Of a stretch of 64,000 nt of DNA, positions 1-10,500 are shown in pieces; position 1 is the first letter of the stretch, and every line of letters starts with the position of its first letter. Position numbers and translations under genes: made by a program. The DNA is from Ruficoccus amylovorans. Its GTDB lineage: Bacteria > Verrucomicrobiota > Verrucomicrobiia > Opitutales > Cerasicoccaceae. Under the pieces are notes generated by a model, which was not told the origin of the DNA, searched no databases, and saw only the letters and a list, made by a program, of their open reading frames with translations. The stretch covers positions 124,001 to 188,000 of the forward strand of contig NZ_JACHVB010000012.1 in the NCBI RefSeq assembly GCF_014230085.1. Reading direction: 5' to 3'.

Positions 1-533
1 GCAGCTTCGCAGGCGGCCTGGTAGCCGCTCTTTTTCGTACCCTTGAAGCCGGGCGAATCGACCTGGATGCAGTCGATGCCGGTTTCCTTTGTGACCTGCT
101 TGCAGACCGCTTCGACATCGTCACCGATGAGGCCGACGATGCAGGTCGAGTAAACAAAGGTTGCCTTGGGGCGGTAATAATGGATCAGCTCGATGAGCGA
201 AGCCTTGAGCTTTTTCTCGCCGCCGAAGATGACTTCCTTTTCCGCCAGGTCGGTCGAGAAGCTGTTGCGGTTGAGCTGCGGACCGGATGAAAGGGAGCCG
301 CGGATGTCCCAGTTATAAACCGCGCACCCGATCGGGCCGTGGACGATGTGCAGCGCGTCGGCGATGGGGTAGAGCACGACTCGCGAGCCGCAGAAGGCGC
401 ACGCGCGCTGGGTGACGGAACCGGCGGCGCTCTTTTTGTCGCAAGAAAATTCCTTGCCCGACCCCTTGGTCCAGACCTGGCCCGACCGCTCCTCAAGTAC
501 GCGAATTGAACTGGGTGTGTTGACGCTGTTCAT
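1..533 (-). CDS. nifE: Nitrogenase FeMo-cofactor scaffold NifE, partial (runs off window start)
   Basis: The leftward frame opens at an ATG at 533 and stays open to base 1, so the C-terminal part is missing. NifE pairs with NifN as the scaffold on which the NifB-derived precursor matures into FeMo-cofactor. The sequence shows typical NifE features. There is an N-terminal stretch ILEERSGQVW-like in form (here RVLEERSGQVWTKG), then ACAFCGSRVVLYPIADALH, HGPIGCAVYNWDIRGSLSSG, and further on TCIVGLIGDD and GFKGTKKSGYQAACEA. These carry the cysteines that bind the cluster. It is the fifth gene of the leftward nif operon, 102 bp after the ferritin gene. No clear Shine-Dalgarno site precedes the ATG, but no other start keeps the conserved N-terminus. 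The WDIRGS motif separates it from NifD, which has YSWLSRRN here. Confidence 0.93.
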   Translation of the reverse strand, partial: MNSVNTPSSIRVLEERSGQVWTKGSGKEFSCDKKSAAGSVTQRACAFCGSRVVLYPIADALHIVHGPIGCAVYNWDIRGSLSSGPQLNRNSFSTDLAEKEVIFGGEKKLKASLIELIHYYRPKATFVYSTCIVGLIGDDVEAVCKQVTKETGIDCIQVDSPGFKGTKKSGYQAACEA

Positions 534-635
534 CGGTAATTAAGGTTAAGCTTTAAGCGTGCCTGATGTTCGTTGTTTTAGGTTTTTTGTCTTATTTATA
601 AAATTATAATAGAGCTATAATTTTTCGGTCATGAA

Positions 636-1127
636 TCAGCCGTCTTCGAACTCCTTGACTATATGCCGATCAAGGGCGTAAATGGAGCCGGCGCACTCGG
701 CGCGGGCTACCAGGGTGATCATTTTTGCGGCCCAGGCTTCCTCCTCTACCTGCTCGCCGATGAACCACATCAGCATGGGCTGTGAGTCGAAGTCCTTCGC
801 CTCCAGGGCGAGCGAATAGCACTGGCGGATGTTGGAGCTGTTCTGCTGCTCCAGCTTCTGCGCGTAGCAGGCAAGCTCGTTGAGGGAGGTGAACTCACCC
901 CGCGGCGCCTCGATGGAACCGACCTTTGGCTGGACACCGCGGTCCAGCAGATGTTTGAAGAATCTGGCCCCGTGTTCACGTTCTTCGGCTGCCTGGGCGA
1001 AGAAGAATTTGGCAAAACCGGTGTAGTCACGTGACTGACACCAGTAGGCCATAGCTTCATAACAGTGGGCTGAAAGAAGTTCGTGATTAGCCTGATCGTT
1101 GAGGACTGTTATTATAGACGGTTCCAT
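636..1127 (-). CDS. Ferritin (non-haem, FtnA type) embedded in the nif operon
   Basis: This 163-residue four-helix ferritin oxidises Fe(II) at a di-iron centre and stores ferric mineral. The ferroxidase residues are visible: an early glutamate in NHELLSAHCYEAMAYW, the pair in AAEEREHGARFF (E-x-x-H), and the late helix GEQVEEEAWAAKM (Q and E ligands). The length is normal for bacterial FtnA and shorter than Dps-free bacterioferritin families with haem methionine. It lies between nifK (77 bp upstream in transcription) and nifE (102 bp downstream), all on one strand, so co-transcription with nitrogenase genes is likely. The context suggests an iron reservoir for building nitrogenase metalloclusters, or protection from iron-driven oxidative damage. 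That role is inferred; the ferritin identity itself is clear. The ATG is weakly preceded by CCGAG. Confidence 0.92.
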   Translation of the reverse strand: MEPSIITVLNDQANHELLSAHCYEAMAYWCQSRDYTGFAKFFFAQAAEEREHGARFFKHLLDRGVQPKVGSIEAPRGEFTSLNELACYAQKLEQQNSSNIRQCYSLALEAKDFDSQPMLMWFIGEQVEEEAWAAKMITLVARAECAGSIYALDRHIVKEFEDG

Positions 1128-1204
1128 CTCGGCGTAGGGCGGATTATGGTTATCTGATTATCTCAGTTTTGATTGCATGTATTATCTGGCGTAAACGGTC
1201 CTAA

Positions 1205-2578
1205 TCAGAGCACCAGCTCGACTTCGTGGTCAGGGTCCTCGCGGTCGCGCTTGTCGAAGACCGCGTCCGTGATCTTCTCGATGATGCGCATGCCGCCCGC
1301 GTAGCCGACCGTGGGAAAGGCCCGGTGGCCGACGCGGTCGAGGATGGGGAAGCCGAAGCGCACATAGGGAAGGTTTTCCGTGCGCGCGACGTACTTGCCG
1401 AAGGTGTTGCCCATGATCAGATCGACCGGGTTGTTTTTGATCCACTGGTGCATGTAGTGGATGTCGCTGAAGGCGAGGAACTGCGTGTCGGGATTGGTCT
1501 CGGCGCAGATTTCCTGCATCTTGGTTTCCCACTTTTTGCCGGGCGTGCCGGTGATGACGATCATGGGCTTGGCGCCCATTTCGACCAAAAAGCTGACCAT
1601 GCTCGTGAGGTGGTCCGGATCGCCGAAGATCGCCACCCGTAGGTTGTGCAGGTACTGGGACATGTCGCTGATCATGTCGATCAGACGGCCGCGCTCTTTC
1701 TCCAGAGCGGAGGGGACTGTGGTGTCCCCGGCCAGGCGCAGGGCGTTGACGTACTCGTCGGTCGCCTTTACCCCGATTGGAAGTTCGAGCACCTTGTTCG
1801 GTACTTTGCACTTCTTTTCCAGCTCAGTGGCGGCGGGACCGCTGGCGAGCGGGCCGAGGGCGATGGTGAGGAAACTGTCACCCATGGCCTTGAGCTGGGC
1901 AATGGTGGTACCGCCGTCCGGATACATGTGGTACTTGCCGTCATGCGGGGAGTCGAGCACGTCGGAGGTGTCGGGTGCGAGGATGTACTCGACACCGACC
2001 ATCTCCGCGATGCGTTTGATCTCGCGCATGTCCGCCGGCTCGACCCAGCCGGGCATGATGTTGACCACGTTTTTGGTTTCGCCGGCGGACTCAGCCAAGT
2101 ACTTGACGAAGGCAGTGCACTGGTTGGCGAAGCCCGTCACATGGCTGCCCGCGAAGCTCGGGGTGTTGGTGTGGATGACCAGCTTGCCCTCGGGGATGAT
2201 GCCATCCTCGGCGGACTTTTTGATAATCATCGGAATGTCGTCACCGATGACCTCGGAGAGGCAGGTCGTGTGGACCGCGATGATGTCCGGCTCGTAGATG
2301 GTAAAGATATTGTTGATCGCGGTTTTCAGGTTGGCCATACCGCCGAAGACTGACGCGCCCTCGGTAAAGGAACTGGTGGTGGCGACGACCGGGTCCTTAT
2401 GGTGGCGGGTGAGCTGGCTGCGATGGTAGGCGCAGCAGCCCTGCGAGCCGTGCGAATGCGGCATGCACTTGTTAATGCCCAGAGCGGCGTACATGGCACC
2501 GATGGGCTGGCAGGTCTTGGCAGGATTGATGCGGAGCGCCTTGCGCTCGCGGATTTCTGAGGTGGTTCCGTCTAACAT
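1205..2578 (-). CDS. nifK: Nitrogenase MoFe protein beta subunit NifK
   Basis: NifK forms the alpha2-beta2 MoFe protein with NifD and supplies half of the P-cluster ligands. The three P-cluster cysteines are present: C23 (KTCQPIGAMYAALG), C48 (HGSQGCCAYHRS) and C106 (HTTCLSEVIGDD). The TPSFAGSHVTGF segment carries the serine that also contacts the P-cluster. At 457 residues it lacks the long N-terminal extension of the Azotobacter type, as in clostridial group II proteins. The start is well supported: AGGAGA lies about 9 bases before the ATG, one of the few good ribosome binding sites in this window. It follows nifD with a 41-bp gap. Confidence 0.97.
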   Translation of the reverse strand: MLDGTTSEIRERKALRINPAKTCQPIGAMYAALGINKCMPHSHGSQGCCAYHRSQLTRHHKDPVVATTSSFTEGASVFGGMANLKTAINNIFTIYEPDIIAVHTTCLSEVIGDDIPMIIKKSAEDGIIPEGKLVIHTNTPSFAGSHVTGFANQCTAFVKYLAESAGETKNVVNIMPGWVEPADMREIKRIAEMVGVEYILAPDTSDVLDSPHDGKYHMYPDGGTTIAQLKAMGDSFLTIALGPLASGPAATELEKKCKVPNKVLELPIGVKATDEYVNALRLAGDTTVPSALEKERGRLIDMISDMSQYLHNLRVAIFGDPDHLTSMVSFLVEMGAKPMIVITGTPGKKWETKMQEICAETNPDTQFLAFSDIHYMHQWIKNNPVDLIMGNTFGKYVARTENLPYVRFGFPILDRVGHRAFPTVGYAGGMRIIEKITDAVFDKRDREDPDHEVELVL

Positions 2579-2619
2579 GATAAGTGTCTCCTGTTGCTTG
2601 TTGTTGAGGGGCTATCGGA

Positions 2620-4281
2620 TCAGGCGCCGGCGGTGGCGGGCTCTTTCTCCGCGGCGGGTGCGGAGCCTCCCTCGTGCCAGGGGGCGCGGGCGAGTTTCCA
2701 GACCTTGGTCGAGGTCATGCGATCTATGTCCTTATAGAAGTTAGCAGCCCCCTTGAATCCGGCGTAGGGGCCACCGTAGTCGTAGGAGTGGAGCTGCTTG
2801 CAGGGCACGCCCATCTTTTCGATAACGTACTTGTCCTTGATGCCCGAGCCGATTACGTCGGGGTGGTACATCTCGATCAGCTTCTCCATCTCGTGGTGCG
2901 AGATGTCGTCGATGACGAGCGTGTCCTTGGCCATCTGGCGCATCATGCCCTCGTAGTCGCTGAAGGTGAAACCGCTCTCTTCGAGCGCTTTTTTCTTCTC
3001 GGGCTTGGCGGCGTCGAAGCGCGTTTCATCGGCCGTGACAACGAGCTCCTCGATGTTGCGGGAGTCGGCGTCGATCTTGATGTGCGGGAGCACGTCGCGG
3101 CCTTCGTAGTCGTCACGGTGGGCGAACTCGTAACCGGCGGCGATGACCTGCATGTCCATGTCGTTGAACAGGTCCTGGTAGTGGTGGGCGCGGCTGCCTC
3201 CGACGAAGAGCGCGGCGGTCTTCCCGGTGGTACGGGTGCGGATGTCGTCGAGTACGGGGCGGACTTCGGCCATCTCGGCGGCGATGACTTCCTCGACGCG
3301 GTCGATGAGCTCCTTGTCCCCGAAGTACTGGGCGATCTTGCGCAGGGACTTCTTCGTGCCCTCAAGGCCGATGAAGTTGACCTTGAACCACGGGATGCCG
3401 AACTTTTCCTCCATCATCTCGGCCATGTAGTTGATGGAGCGGTGGCACATGACGACGTTGAGGTCGGCCATGTGGCAGTTGCAGATCTCGTCGTAGCTGA
3501 CCCCGCCCGAGAGGGTGCCGATGATGTGGATGCCGCAGAGCTTGAGCACGCGGTCGATCTCCCAGGCGTCCCCGCCGATGTTGTACTCGCCGAGAATGTT
3601 GATCTTGTACTTCGCCTCGACGGGGGAGTCGTCCAGCCCGATCATGTGCTTGAAGACCCCGTTGTTGGCGATGTGGTGACCGGCTGACTGGCTGACGCCC
3701 TTGTAGCCCTCGCAGGAGAACCCGAAGATGTTGATCCCGAGCTTTTCCTTCATCTGGCGACAGACGGTGTGGATATCGTCGCCGATGAGCCCGACCGGGC
3801 AGGTGGCGTACACGCTGATCGCCTTCGGGTGGAACTCGTCGTAAGCCTCCTGAATGGCGGCGGCGAGCTGCTTCTCCCCGCCGAAGACAATGTGGTCCTC
3901 CTGCATGTCGGTGGACATGCTGTACTGGAGGAAGTTAACTTCGCCGTCGGCGCGGATCTTGGTGATGTTACGACGTGAGAGCCAGCTGTACCACCCGCAG
4001 CCGATGGGACCGTGAGTGATGTGCAGGATGTCGTAAATGGGGCCGATGACGACCCCCTTACAACCGGCATAGGAGCACCCGCGCTGGGTGATGATGCCGG
4101 GGACGGTGCGGCTGTTGGCCCCGATCTCCGCCGGAGTGGCGGGGTTTTCGTTGACCAGCATCTGCTTGCCGCGCTTGCGCTGGGTCTTTCGCGGATAGAC
4201 CTTCAGCATTTCCTCGCGGGCGGTCGCGGCATCCGGGCCGTATCTCCCCATCGGGGAGGTGTTGCTGTTTTCTTCAGACAT
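2620..4281 (-). CDS. nifD: Nitrogenase MoFe protein alpha subunit NifD (group II, clostridial-like)
   Basis: NifD binds FeMo-cofactor and shares the P-cluster with NifK. P-cluster cysteines are C69 (RGCSYAGCKGVV), C95 (GPIGCGWYSW) and C161 (ATCPVGLIGDD). The cofactor cysteine is C279 in VVMCHRSINYM, and the homocitrate-side histidine is in LHSYDYGGPY. Active-site residues known from Azotobacter alpha-Val70, Gln191 and His195 are kept (GVVIGP and GVSQSAGHH, the latter giving Q198 and H202). At 553 residues it is longer than Azotobacter NifD because of about 50 extra residues around 395-450, a feature of the Clostridium pasteurianum type. The Mo type rather than V or Fe-only type is supported by these motifs and the absence of an anfG/vnfG gene. 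It lies 112 bp after nifH. Confidence 0.96.
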   Translation of the reverse strand: MSEENSNTSPMGRYGPDAATAREEMLKVYPRKTQRKRGKQMLVNENPATPAEIGANSRTVPGIITQRGCSYAGCKGVVIGPIYDILHITHGPIGCGWYSWLSRRNITKIRADGEVNFLQYSMSTDMQEDHIVFGGEKQLAAAIQEAYDEFHPKAISVYATCPVGLIGDDIHTVCRQMKEKLGINIFGFSCEGYKGVSQSAGHHIANNGVFKHMIGLDDSPVEAKYKINILGEYNIGGDAWEIDRVLKLCGIHIIGTLSGGVSYDEICNCHMADLNVVMCHRSINYMAEMMEEKFGIPWFKVNFIGLEGTKKSLRKIAQYFGDKELIDRVEEVIAAEMAEVRPVLDDIRTRTTGKTAALFVGGSRAHHYQDLFNDMDMQVIAAGYEFAHRDDYEGRDVLPHIKIDADSRNIEELVVTADETRFDAAKPEKKKALEESGFTFSDYEGMMRQMAKDTLVIDDISHHEMEKLIEMYHPDVIGSGIKDKYVIEKMGVPCKQLHSYDYGGPYAGFKGAANFYKDIDRMTSTKVWKLARAPWHEGGSAPAAEKEPATAGA

Positions 4282-4393
4282 GATGAAACTTGTCGTTTGG
4301 TGGTTGTTCGCTAAGAAGGGCGCGTACGCGCTCGTCCCAGAGCAGGGAGCTTGGTTCGCCCTCGGTGTGGTTTGAACTGGAGAGGTGCCTGTC

Positions 4394-5284
<891 letters not shown>

Positions 5285-5329
5285 TTATAGTTGTGAGTTC
5301 GGAGTCAGTTGTTTGGTGCCAGTTCTATC

Positions 5330-5344
5330 GCAAAGGGCGTGCCA
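5330..5344 (-). promoter_or_regulatory. Sigma-54 (-24/-12) promoter of nifHDK
   Basis: Read on the minus strand the sequence is TGGCAC-GCCCT-TTGC, an exact match to the consensus TGGCAC-N5-TTGC with the invariant GG and GC ten bases apart. Transcription would start near 5318, leaving about 49 bases of leader before the nifH ATG. NifA, encoded divergently from 5707, is the expected activator. Confidence 0.88.
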
Positions 5345-5474
5345 ATGGTTGTTGTGGATTTTGTAACTATTTGAATATCAATACATAGTTTGATTATAAA
5401 TTTAAAGTAACTGGCCGTGGTTAACGCTGTTCTGGCCGAAAAACCTACGTCGATGTGCGATGCCGGGAACGAAT

Positions 5475-5490
5475 CCTACATAAATGTAGG
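5475..5490. promoter_or_regulatory. Palindrome upstream of nifH, possible activator site
   Basis: CCTACATAAATGTAGG is a perfect inverted repeat with 7-base arms and a 2-base centre. It lies about 135-140 bp upstream of the -24 element, a normal distance for a sigma-54 enhancer. A related half-site CCTACGT occurs 31 bp away at 5444-5450, roughly three helical turns. The classical NifA site TGT-N10-ACA was sought across 5270-5706 and not found. The palindrome is therefore the best visible candidate for the NifA or another regulator site, but the link is inferred from position only. Confidence 0.45.
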
Positions 5491-5706
5491 TTCACTTGGG
5501 TTTGTTTTTGTTAAGCCTTCCTAATTGACAGATGATGCAAATCTAATCGAATCCGCGGGCATCCCTATGTCCCGCTGCTCATACCTATCAGATACTGTTA
5601 AGCGGATTGGAGACGGCTTTATAACTGCGTATATCGGCGCAGTAATTGGCTGAAATTTTCACAGCCAGCGGATTCGGCACCGGGTAAGCTACACCCGTGA
5701 TGACTT

Positions 5707-7338
5707 ATGACTGAGCTGGATCGCTGTAAAAATGTGGGATGCGTGTTGGCGAGGGAGGGCCCCTCGCTGGAGTTGCTGAATCGTACCATGGGGGTGAGCT
5801 GCCGTTCCGTGCAGGAGCTGAGCCTGATGTTTGCGATCAGCCAGACCCTCGAAAAGAGCTTTGACCTGACCGATATTGTAAAGCCCGTGCTGCGTCGTTT
5901 GCAGGACATGATCGGCCTCGAGCGCGGGACCATCGCGATCCTCAACCGCGAGACGGGGGCTTTCATGCTTTCCGAGGCCGTGGGGCTTCCGCGCGGGGTG
6001 CGCTCGAACGATTATCTTGGACTGATCCGCCCGCAGTTGCAGGAAACAGTCAAGAAGGGCAACCCCGTCATCGTGCCCCGGTTCGCGAGTTGGCTCCGGG
6101 AGCAGGGGACCGAACCCGAGCTGCTGGAAGCGCTCAACATCGCCCCACAGGCCGGGCTGATGAGCGTGCCACTGAAGTTCGAAAACGAGGCCATCGGCAC
6201 GCTGAGCATCGAGCGGCCACACGACCCGGAAGTGGGCTGGGAGGCGGACCTGCGTATCCTGAGCATGATTGCCTCGATCATCGCCCAGGCCGCGCGCGTG
6301 CGTCAGCAGGCCGCCGAGCGTATCCAGAGCCTGCGGGAGGAGAACGACCGTCTCCAGAAGGAGATCGCGCACAGTTTCCGCCCGCGAAACATGATCGGCA
6401 ACTCCAGCCTCATGCAGTCGGTTTACTACCACATCGAGCAGGTGGCCACCAGTGTGACCTCGGTGCTCATTCGCGGGGAGAGCGGCACGGGCAAGGAACT
6501 CGTGGCCAAGGCGCTCCACGAAAAAAGCCCTCGCAAGAAACAGCCCTTTGTCAAATTCAACTGCGCGGCGCTGCCGGACTCAATCATCGAGAGTGAGCTT
6601 TTCGGGCACGAGAAAGGCGCCTTCACCGGAGCGCTGGCCATGCGCAAGGGGCGCTTCGAGTTGGCGCACGGCGGCACGATCTTTCTCGACGAGATCGGGG
6701 ACATTTCCATCTCCACGCAGATCAAGCTCCTGCGCGTCCTGCAGGAACGCGAGTTCGAGCGCGTGGGCAGTCAGAAGACGCAGAAGGTGGACGTGCGCAT
6801 CATCGCCGCCACCAGTCGCGACCTGGAGGCGATGATGGAGGAGGGGACTTTTCGCGAGGACCTTTACTACCGGCTCAATGTCTTCCCGATCTACATGCCG
6901 CCGCTGCGGGAACGCACCTGCGACATTCTCATGCTGGCCGACCACTTTATCGACAAGTACACCGCCCGCGCCGGGGGCAAGCCGGTGCGTATCTCCTCGG
7001 CGGCGATTGACCTGCTGATGAGCTACCACTGGCCCGGCAACGTCCGCGAGCTGGAGAACTGCGTCGAGCGTGCCGTGCTGCTCTCCAAGGGGCAGTCGAT
7101 CAAGGCGCACCACCTGCCGCCTACGCTTCAGAAAAAGAACGCCGCCGAACGCCGAGAATCGGAATCGTCCACGCTGGAAGATGCCATCCAGGCGGTGGAG
7201 CGGGAGATGATCGTCGATACGCTCAAGGAAACCGGCAGCAACATGGCCGAAGCCGCCCGCCGTCTCGGCCTGACCGAACGCAAGATGGGCCTGCGCGTGA
7301 AGAAGTACGGCATCGATCTCAAACGCTACGCCAAGTAG
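5707..7338 (+). CDS. nifA: Nif-specific sigma-54 activator NifA
   Basis: This 543-residue enhancer-binding protein activates sigma-54 RNA polymerase at nif promoters. It has a GAF sensor domain at about 40-185, a linker coiled coil (around 205-225), an AAA+ domain from about 228 with Walker A GESGTGKE near 257 and the sigma-54 contact motif GAFTGA near 304, and a C-terminal Fis-type helix-turn-helix (MAEAARRLGLTERKMGLRV). The inter-domain cysteine motif of oxygen-sensing rhizobial NifA is absent, so control by a NifL-type or GlnB-type partner, or by the GAF domain, is more likely. The ATG at 5700 is out of frame and stops at once, so 5707 is the start. It is divergent from nifH and ends before a bidirectional terminator. 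Confidence 0.93.
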   Translation: MTELDRCKNVGCVLAREGPSLELLNRTMGVSCRSVQELSLMFAISQTLEKSFDLTDIVKPVLRRLQDMIGLERGTIAILNRETGAFMLSEAVGLPRGVRSNDYLGLIRPQLQETVKKGNPVIVPRFASWLREQGTEPELLEALNIAPQAGLMSVPLKFENEAIGTLSIERPHDPEVGWEADLRILSMIASIIAQAARVRQQAAERIQSLREENDRLQKEIAHSFRPRNMIGNSSLMQSVYYHIEQVATSVTSVLIRGESGTGKELVAKALHEKSPRKKQPFVKFNCAALPDSIIESELFGHEKGAFTGALAMRKGRFELAHGGTIFLDEIGDISISTQIKLLRVLQEREFERVGSQKTQKVDVRIIAATSRDLEAMMEEGTFREDLYYRLNVFPIYMPPLRERTCDILMLADHFIDKYTARAGGKPVRISSAAIDLLMSYHWPGNVRELENCVERAVLLSKGQSIKAHHLPPTLQKKNAAERRESESSTLEDAIQAVEREMIVDTLKETGSNMAEAARRLGLTERKMGLRVKKYGIDLKRYAK

Positions 7339-7430
7339 AGGCGTTCTCTGCCCGCGTTCTGTGTGAACAGGGCTGCCCGCCTGCCAAACGTGAAGCCACT
7401 GAGATACAAAAAAACTCGCGCCCAAAGACG

Positions 7431-7463
7431 AAAAAAGGAGAGGGAATTTCCCTCTCCTTTTTT
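7431..7463. terminator. Bidirectional terminator between nifA and the large PEPCK-like gene
   Basis: Two 16-base arms (7431-7446 and 7448-7463) pair perfectly around a single T, with A-run and T-run at the outer ends. It lies between the convergent nifA and the gene at 7515-10967 and can stop transcription from either side. Confidence 0.88.
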
Positions 7464-7514
7464 GGTAAACGGATGACTGCTCCGGCTGGTTCGCGCCTCC
7501 GCACCACGAGCCGG

Positions 7515-10500
7515 TTATGCGCGGTGGGCGTAGGGGTCTGTGCCGAGGGTGCCGATGAGCTGCTTGAGGTGGTCCGGCGAGGAGTAAACCTCCAGCGTGT
7601 TGTGGGCGTCGGCGAGCATTTCACCGATGCCGAGCCGTTCAGCTTCGCGCAGATGGCTGGGCTTGTGCTGGAAGCTCTCCAGGTAGGAGATGTGCTTCTT
7701 CCACAGGTCCACTTCGATCTGCTGGCGGGTTTCCAGACGCTTCTTGTACCAGTCGCTCTGGATCAGTGCCTCGCGCGTAAACTGCTGGCGGAAGGACTCG
7801 TCACCCAGCGCGGCGAAATCGCCCTCGGCCATGATCTTGAGCAGGGCGCGCAGGGGCGGGCAGGCGCCTTCGATGGTGCCATCCTCGAAGTAGCTCTTGG
7901 CCACCCGCTCGTGGGTGGCGATGATGTTGTCCATGCCGTCGGCGAAGAGGTCCAGCCCCTGAAGTTCGGGCTTGAGCATCTCCTCGGTGAAGACCGAGCC
8001 GGGGTTGGCGAAAACGCGTCCAAAGAAAGTCCGCACAAAGCGGTCGGTCAGACGGTAGCCCAGGATGGACGAGGGGATGGTTTTGCCCTCGAATTCCACG
8101 TCCGGGCACTTCTCCAGGTAGCCGTGCTCGATCATGAACTGCGGGCAACGCTCCTCGGGCTTGAGGCGGCACCAGATCTCGGGCACCAGCAGGCTGATGT
8201 CGTGATCGACGCGGCACTTCGGGCCGACGTACCCGGCCGCCGTGATGAACGGCTGGTAGCCGGTGAGCACGAAGCTGACCAGCGCGTTGTTCAAGTCGAT
8301 GATCTGCGGCAGGCAGTTGAAGGGGCCCTTGGTCAGCGCGCCTTCGGAACCGGCCCCCGTGGTCGAGGGGGACTTGCCCGTCATGCTGGAGATGACCTCC
8401 ATGAAGAACTCCGGCAGCGGCAGGTAGTGCACGGGGTTAAAGACGGCCAGCGGGCGGATGCCCGGCTCGGGCGGGTTGTTCCGGCGGCCCGGCAGCACGG
8501 CGTTGACCGGGCGCGGCACGCCTTCGCTCGTCGGGATGGTGCGGTAGAGCCGCGTGCCGACATCGCCGAGGTAGAAGCGGCGCGGGTTGACGAGGTCGTC
8601 GCGGTCCTGCAGGTAGCGCGGGTTCTTGGTCGGCTTGCCGTCCACCAGGCGTGGGTGCGAGGGGATGACGAGGTAGTCCGGCTTGTCCGCGGCCAGGAAG
8701 CTGTTGATCAGCTCCTTAATTGGCTTGGTGTACTGGTCGAAGCGGATGCTGTCCTGACGGATCGCCTGCACCTCTTCGCGGCTGAGCGGCTGGTAGTTAC
8801 TAAAGAAATTGCCGGGCAGGGACATATCCAGCTCGGTGCGCTTGTCGTAGCCGCGGTGGATGGCTTCGTCGGGGCGCTGGAAGAGCCGGAACTCGCAGTT
8901 GTCGATGAACTTGAGCGACTCGTTTGGCAGCCCGGCGGGAAGGCCGGGGATGCGCTCGCGTGGCATCACGATTGAGGCCGAAATATCGTCTTCGGTCTGG
9001 AGCTTGAAGGACGGGTAAAAGTCCTTGCGCAGCCCGAAGGTACGCCAGGCACCCGTCTCGGTGAAGCCGATGCGCAGGTACTGGGTGACGAGGAGGTTCT
9101 CGCGGTAGCGAAGCTGGTTGCCGCCGACGCCGTTGACGAGGTCAACATGGAAACGCTCGCGCCAGTTCTTGCCCCAGTCGGGCTTGTAGTGCCGCTTGAC
9201 GATGAAGACCAGCTCCTTGATGTAGTAGGGGATGCTCTTGAGCCACTCGTTGTACTCCTCGGTGTAGTCGGCGGAGGGGGTCAAGAGCTTGATGACGGAG
9301 CCCAGCGAGCGCTCGTTGCCGAGGATGGGGCGTCCGTGTTCGCGGTTGCGCGAGGCGTCCTTGAACCGCATGCCGTACTCCTTGTTGACGATCTCCTCGA
9401 CCTTGTCGAAGTCGCTCTTGAAGTCCGTCACGATGACCGGGCCGTAAATGATGGCGTCGGAAATGGACTTGGAGATTTCGGACTTGCCGCCGCCGGAGAC
9501 GGTGCAGGGCTTATGGCAATAGGTGCCCTCGGCAGTCGTGCCGATGAGACGCCAGCGACGGCCTTCGGCGGGCTTGACCATCTCGACCCGGTAGCCGGAG
9601 GGCAGCACGTAGGTGATGCCGGGGCTGAGGCGGATGGCGTGCTCCTCGCCGTCCTTGGTCCAGGTGATGGACTGCTCGGCGAGCGAGAAAAAGGCGTCCT
9701 CGGGCACGTAGTAAACGTCCGGGTAATGCCGGTCGATGGCGTAGCCTTGCGGCTGCGGCTCAAGCAGGTCGGCGAAGCGGCTGATAACGTCCTCATAGGT
9801 GTGGTCGAGGTCGTGCAGCACGGTGGCCAGGCGGAAGTCTTCCCCGAGGTCATAGCTGGGGAAGGCGAGAGCACCGCCGGCGTGCTCCTCTTCGGCCAAG
9901 CCGTAGAGGTTAGCCGAGTAGCTGATCTGCGTTTTGACTTCCTTCTTGCAGTAGCCGAAGTAGTTGTCCGCGATGATGGTGACAACCACGCCTGTGCTGT
10001 TGCGGCAGGTGAGCTTGAAGGCGCTGCCGCCGTTGTAAATCTCGTCCTCTTTCTCCCAGCACATGCCTTCCTTCTTCTGGCGTTCGGTGGCTTCGGAGAT
10101 GTTGGGCAGGCCGAGCTCCTTCTTGGTCATGCCAATGAGGTGCGGGGCGAGAATGACACAGCCGGTGTGGCCGGTCCAGCCCTTGGCGTCGAGGCCGGAG
10201 TCGTTCTCGGGCAGGACGGGGTCCCCGGCGTTGCCGAAGATCGACTCGACGAAATCGAGGTTGCTGACGAGGTTGCCGGGGGCGAAGAAGCGGCACTCGT
10301 AGCGCTTTTTGGCAATGGTGCCGGGAATGTCCGGGCTGACCGTCGGGCGCAGCATGAGCGACACCCAGACCTCGGCCTGCTGCTCTTGACAGGAGGTCAA
10401 CGGCAGGCGCATCAAGTCGCTGGGTGGGTTGAGCGCGGCCTTGAGCATGCGCGCGAAAGTGACCTTCGGCACGGCCACTTTGTCTGCCGTGATGGGCAGC

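Noticed and set aside
550-564. Possible second sigma-54 promoter (AGGCAC-N5-AAGC on the minus strand) before nifE
   Set aside because: The GG-N10-GC spacing is right, but it lies only 17 bases from the nifE ATG, which would leave almost no leader, and both half elements deviate from consensus.
4320-4331. 12-bp palindrome GCGCGTACGCGC between nifH and nifD
   Set aside because: Too short and self-complementary without a loop to be a convincing processing hairpin; could be chance in GC-rich DNA.
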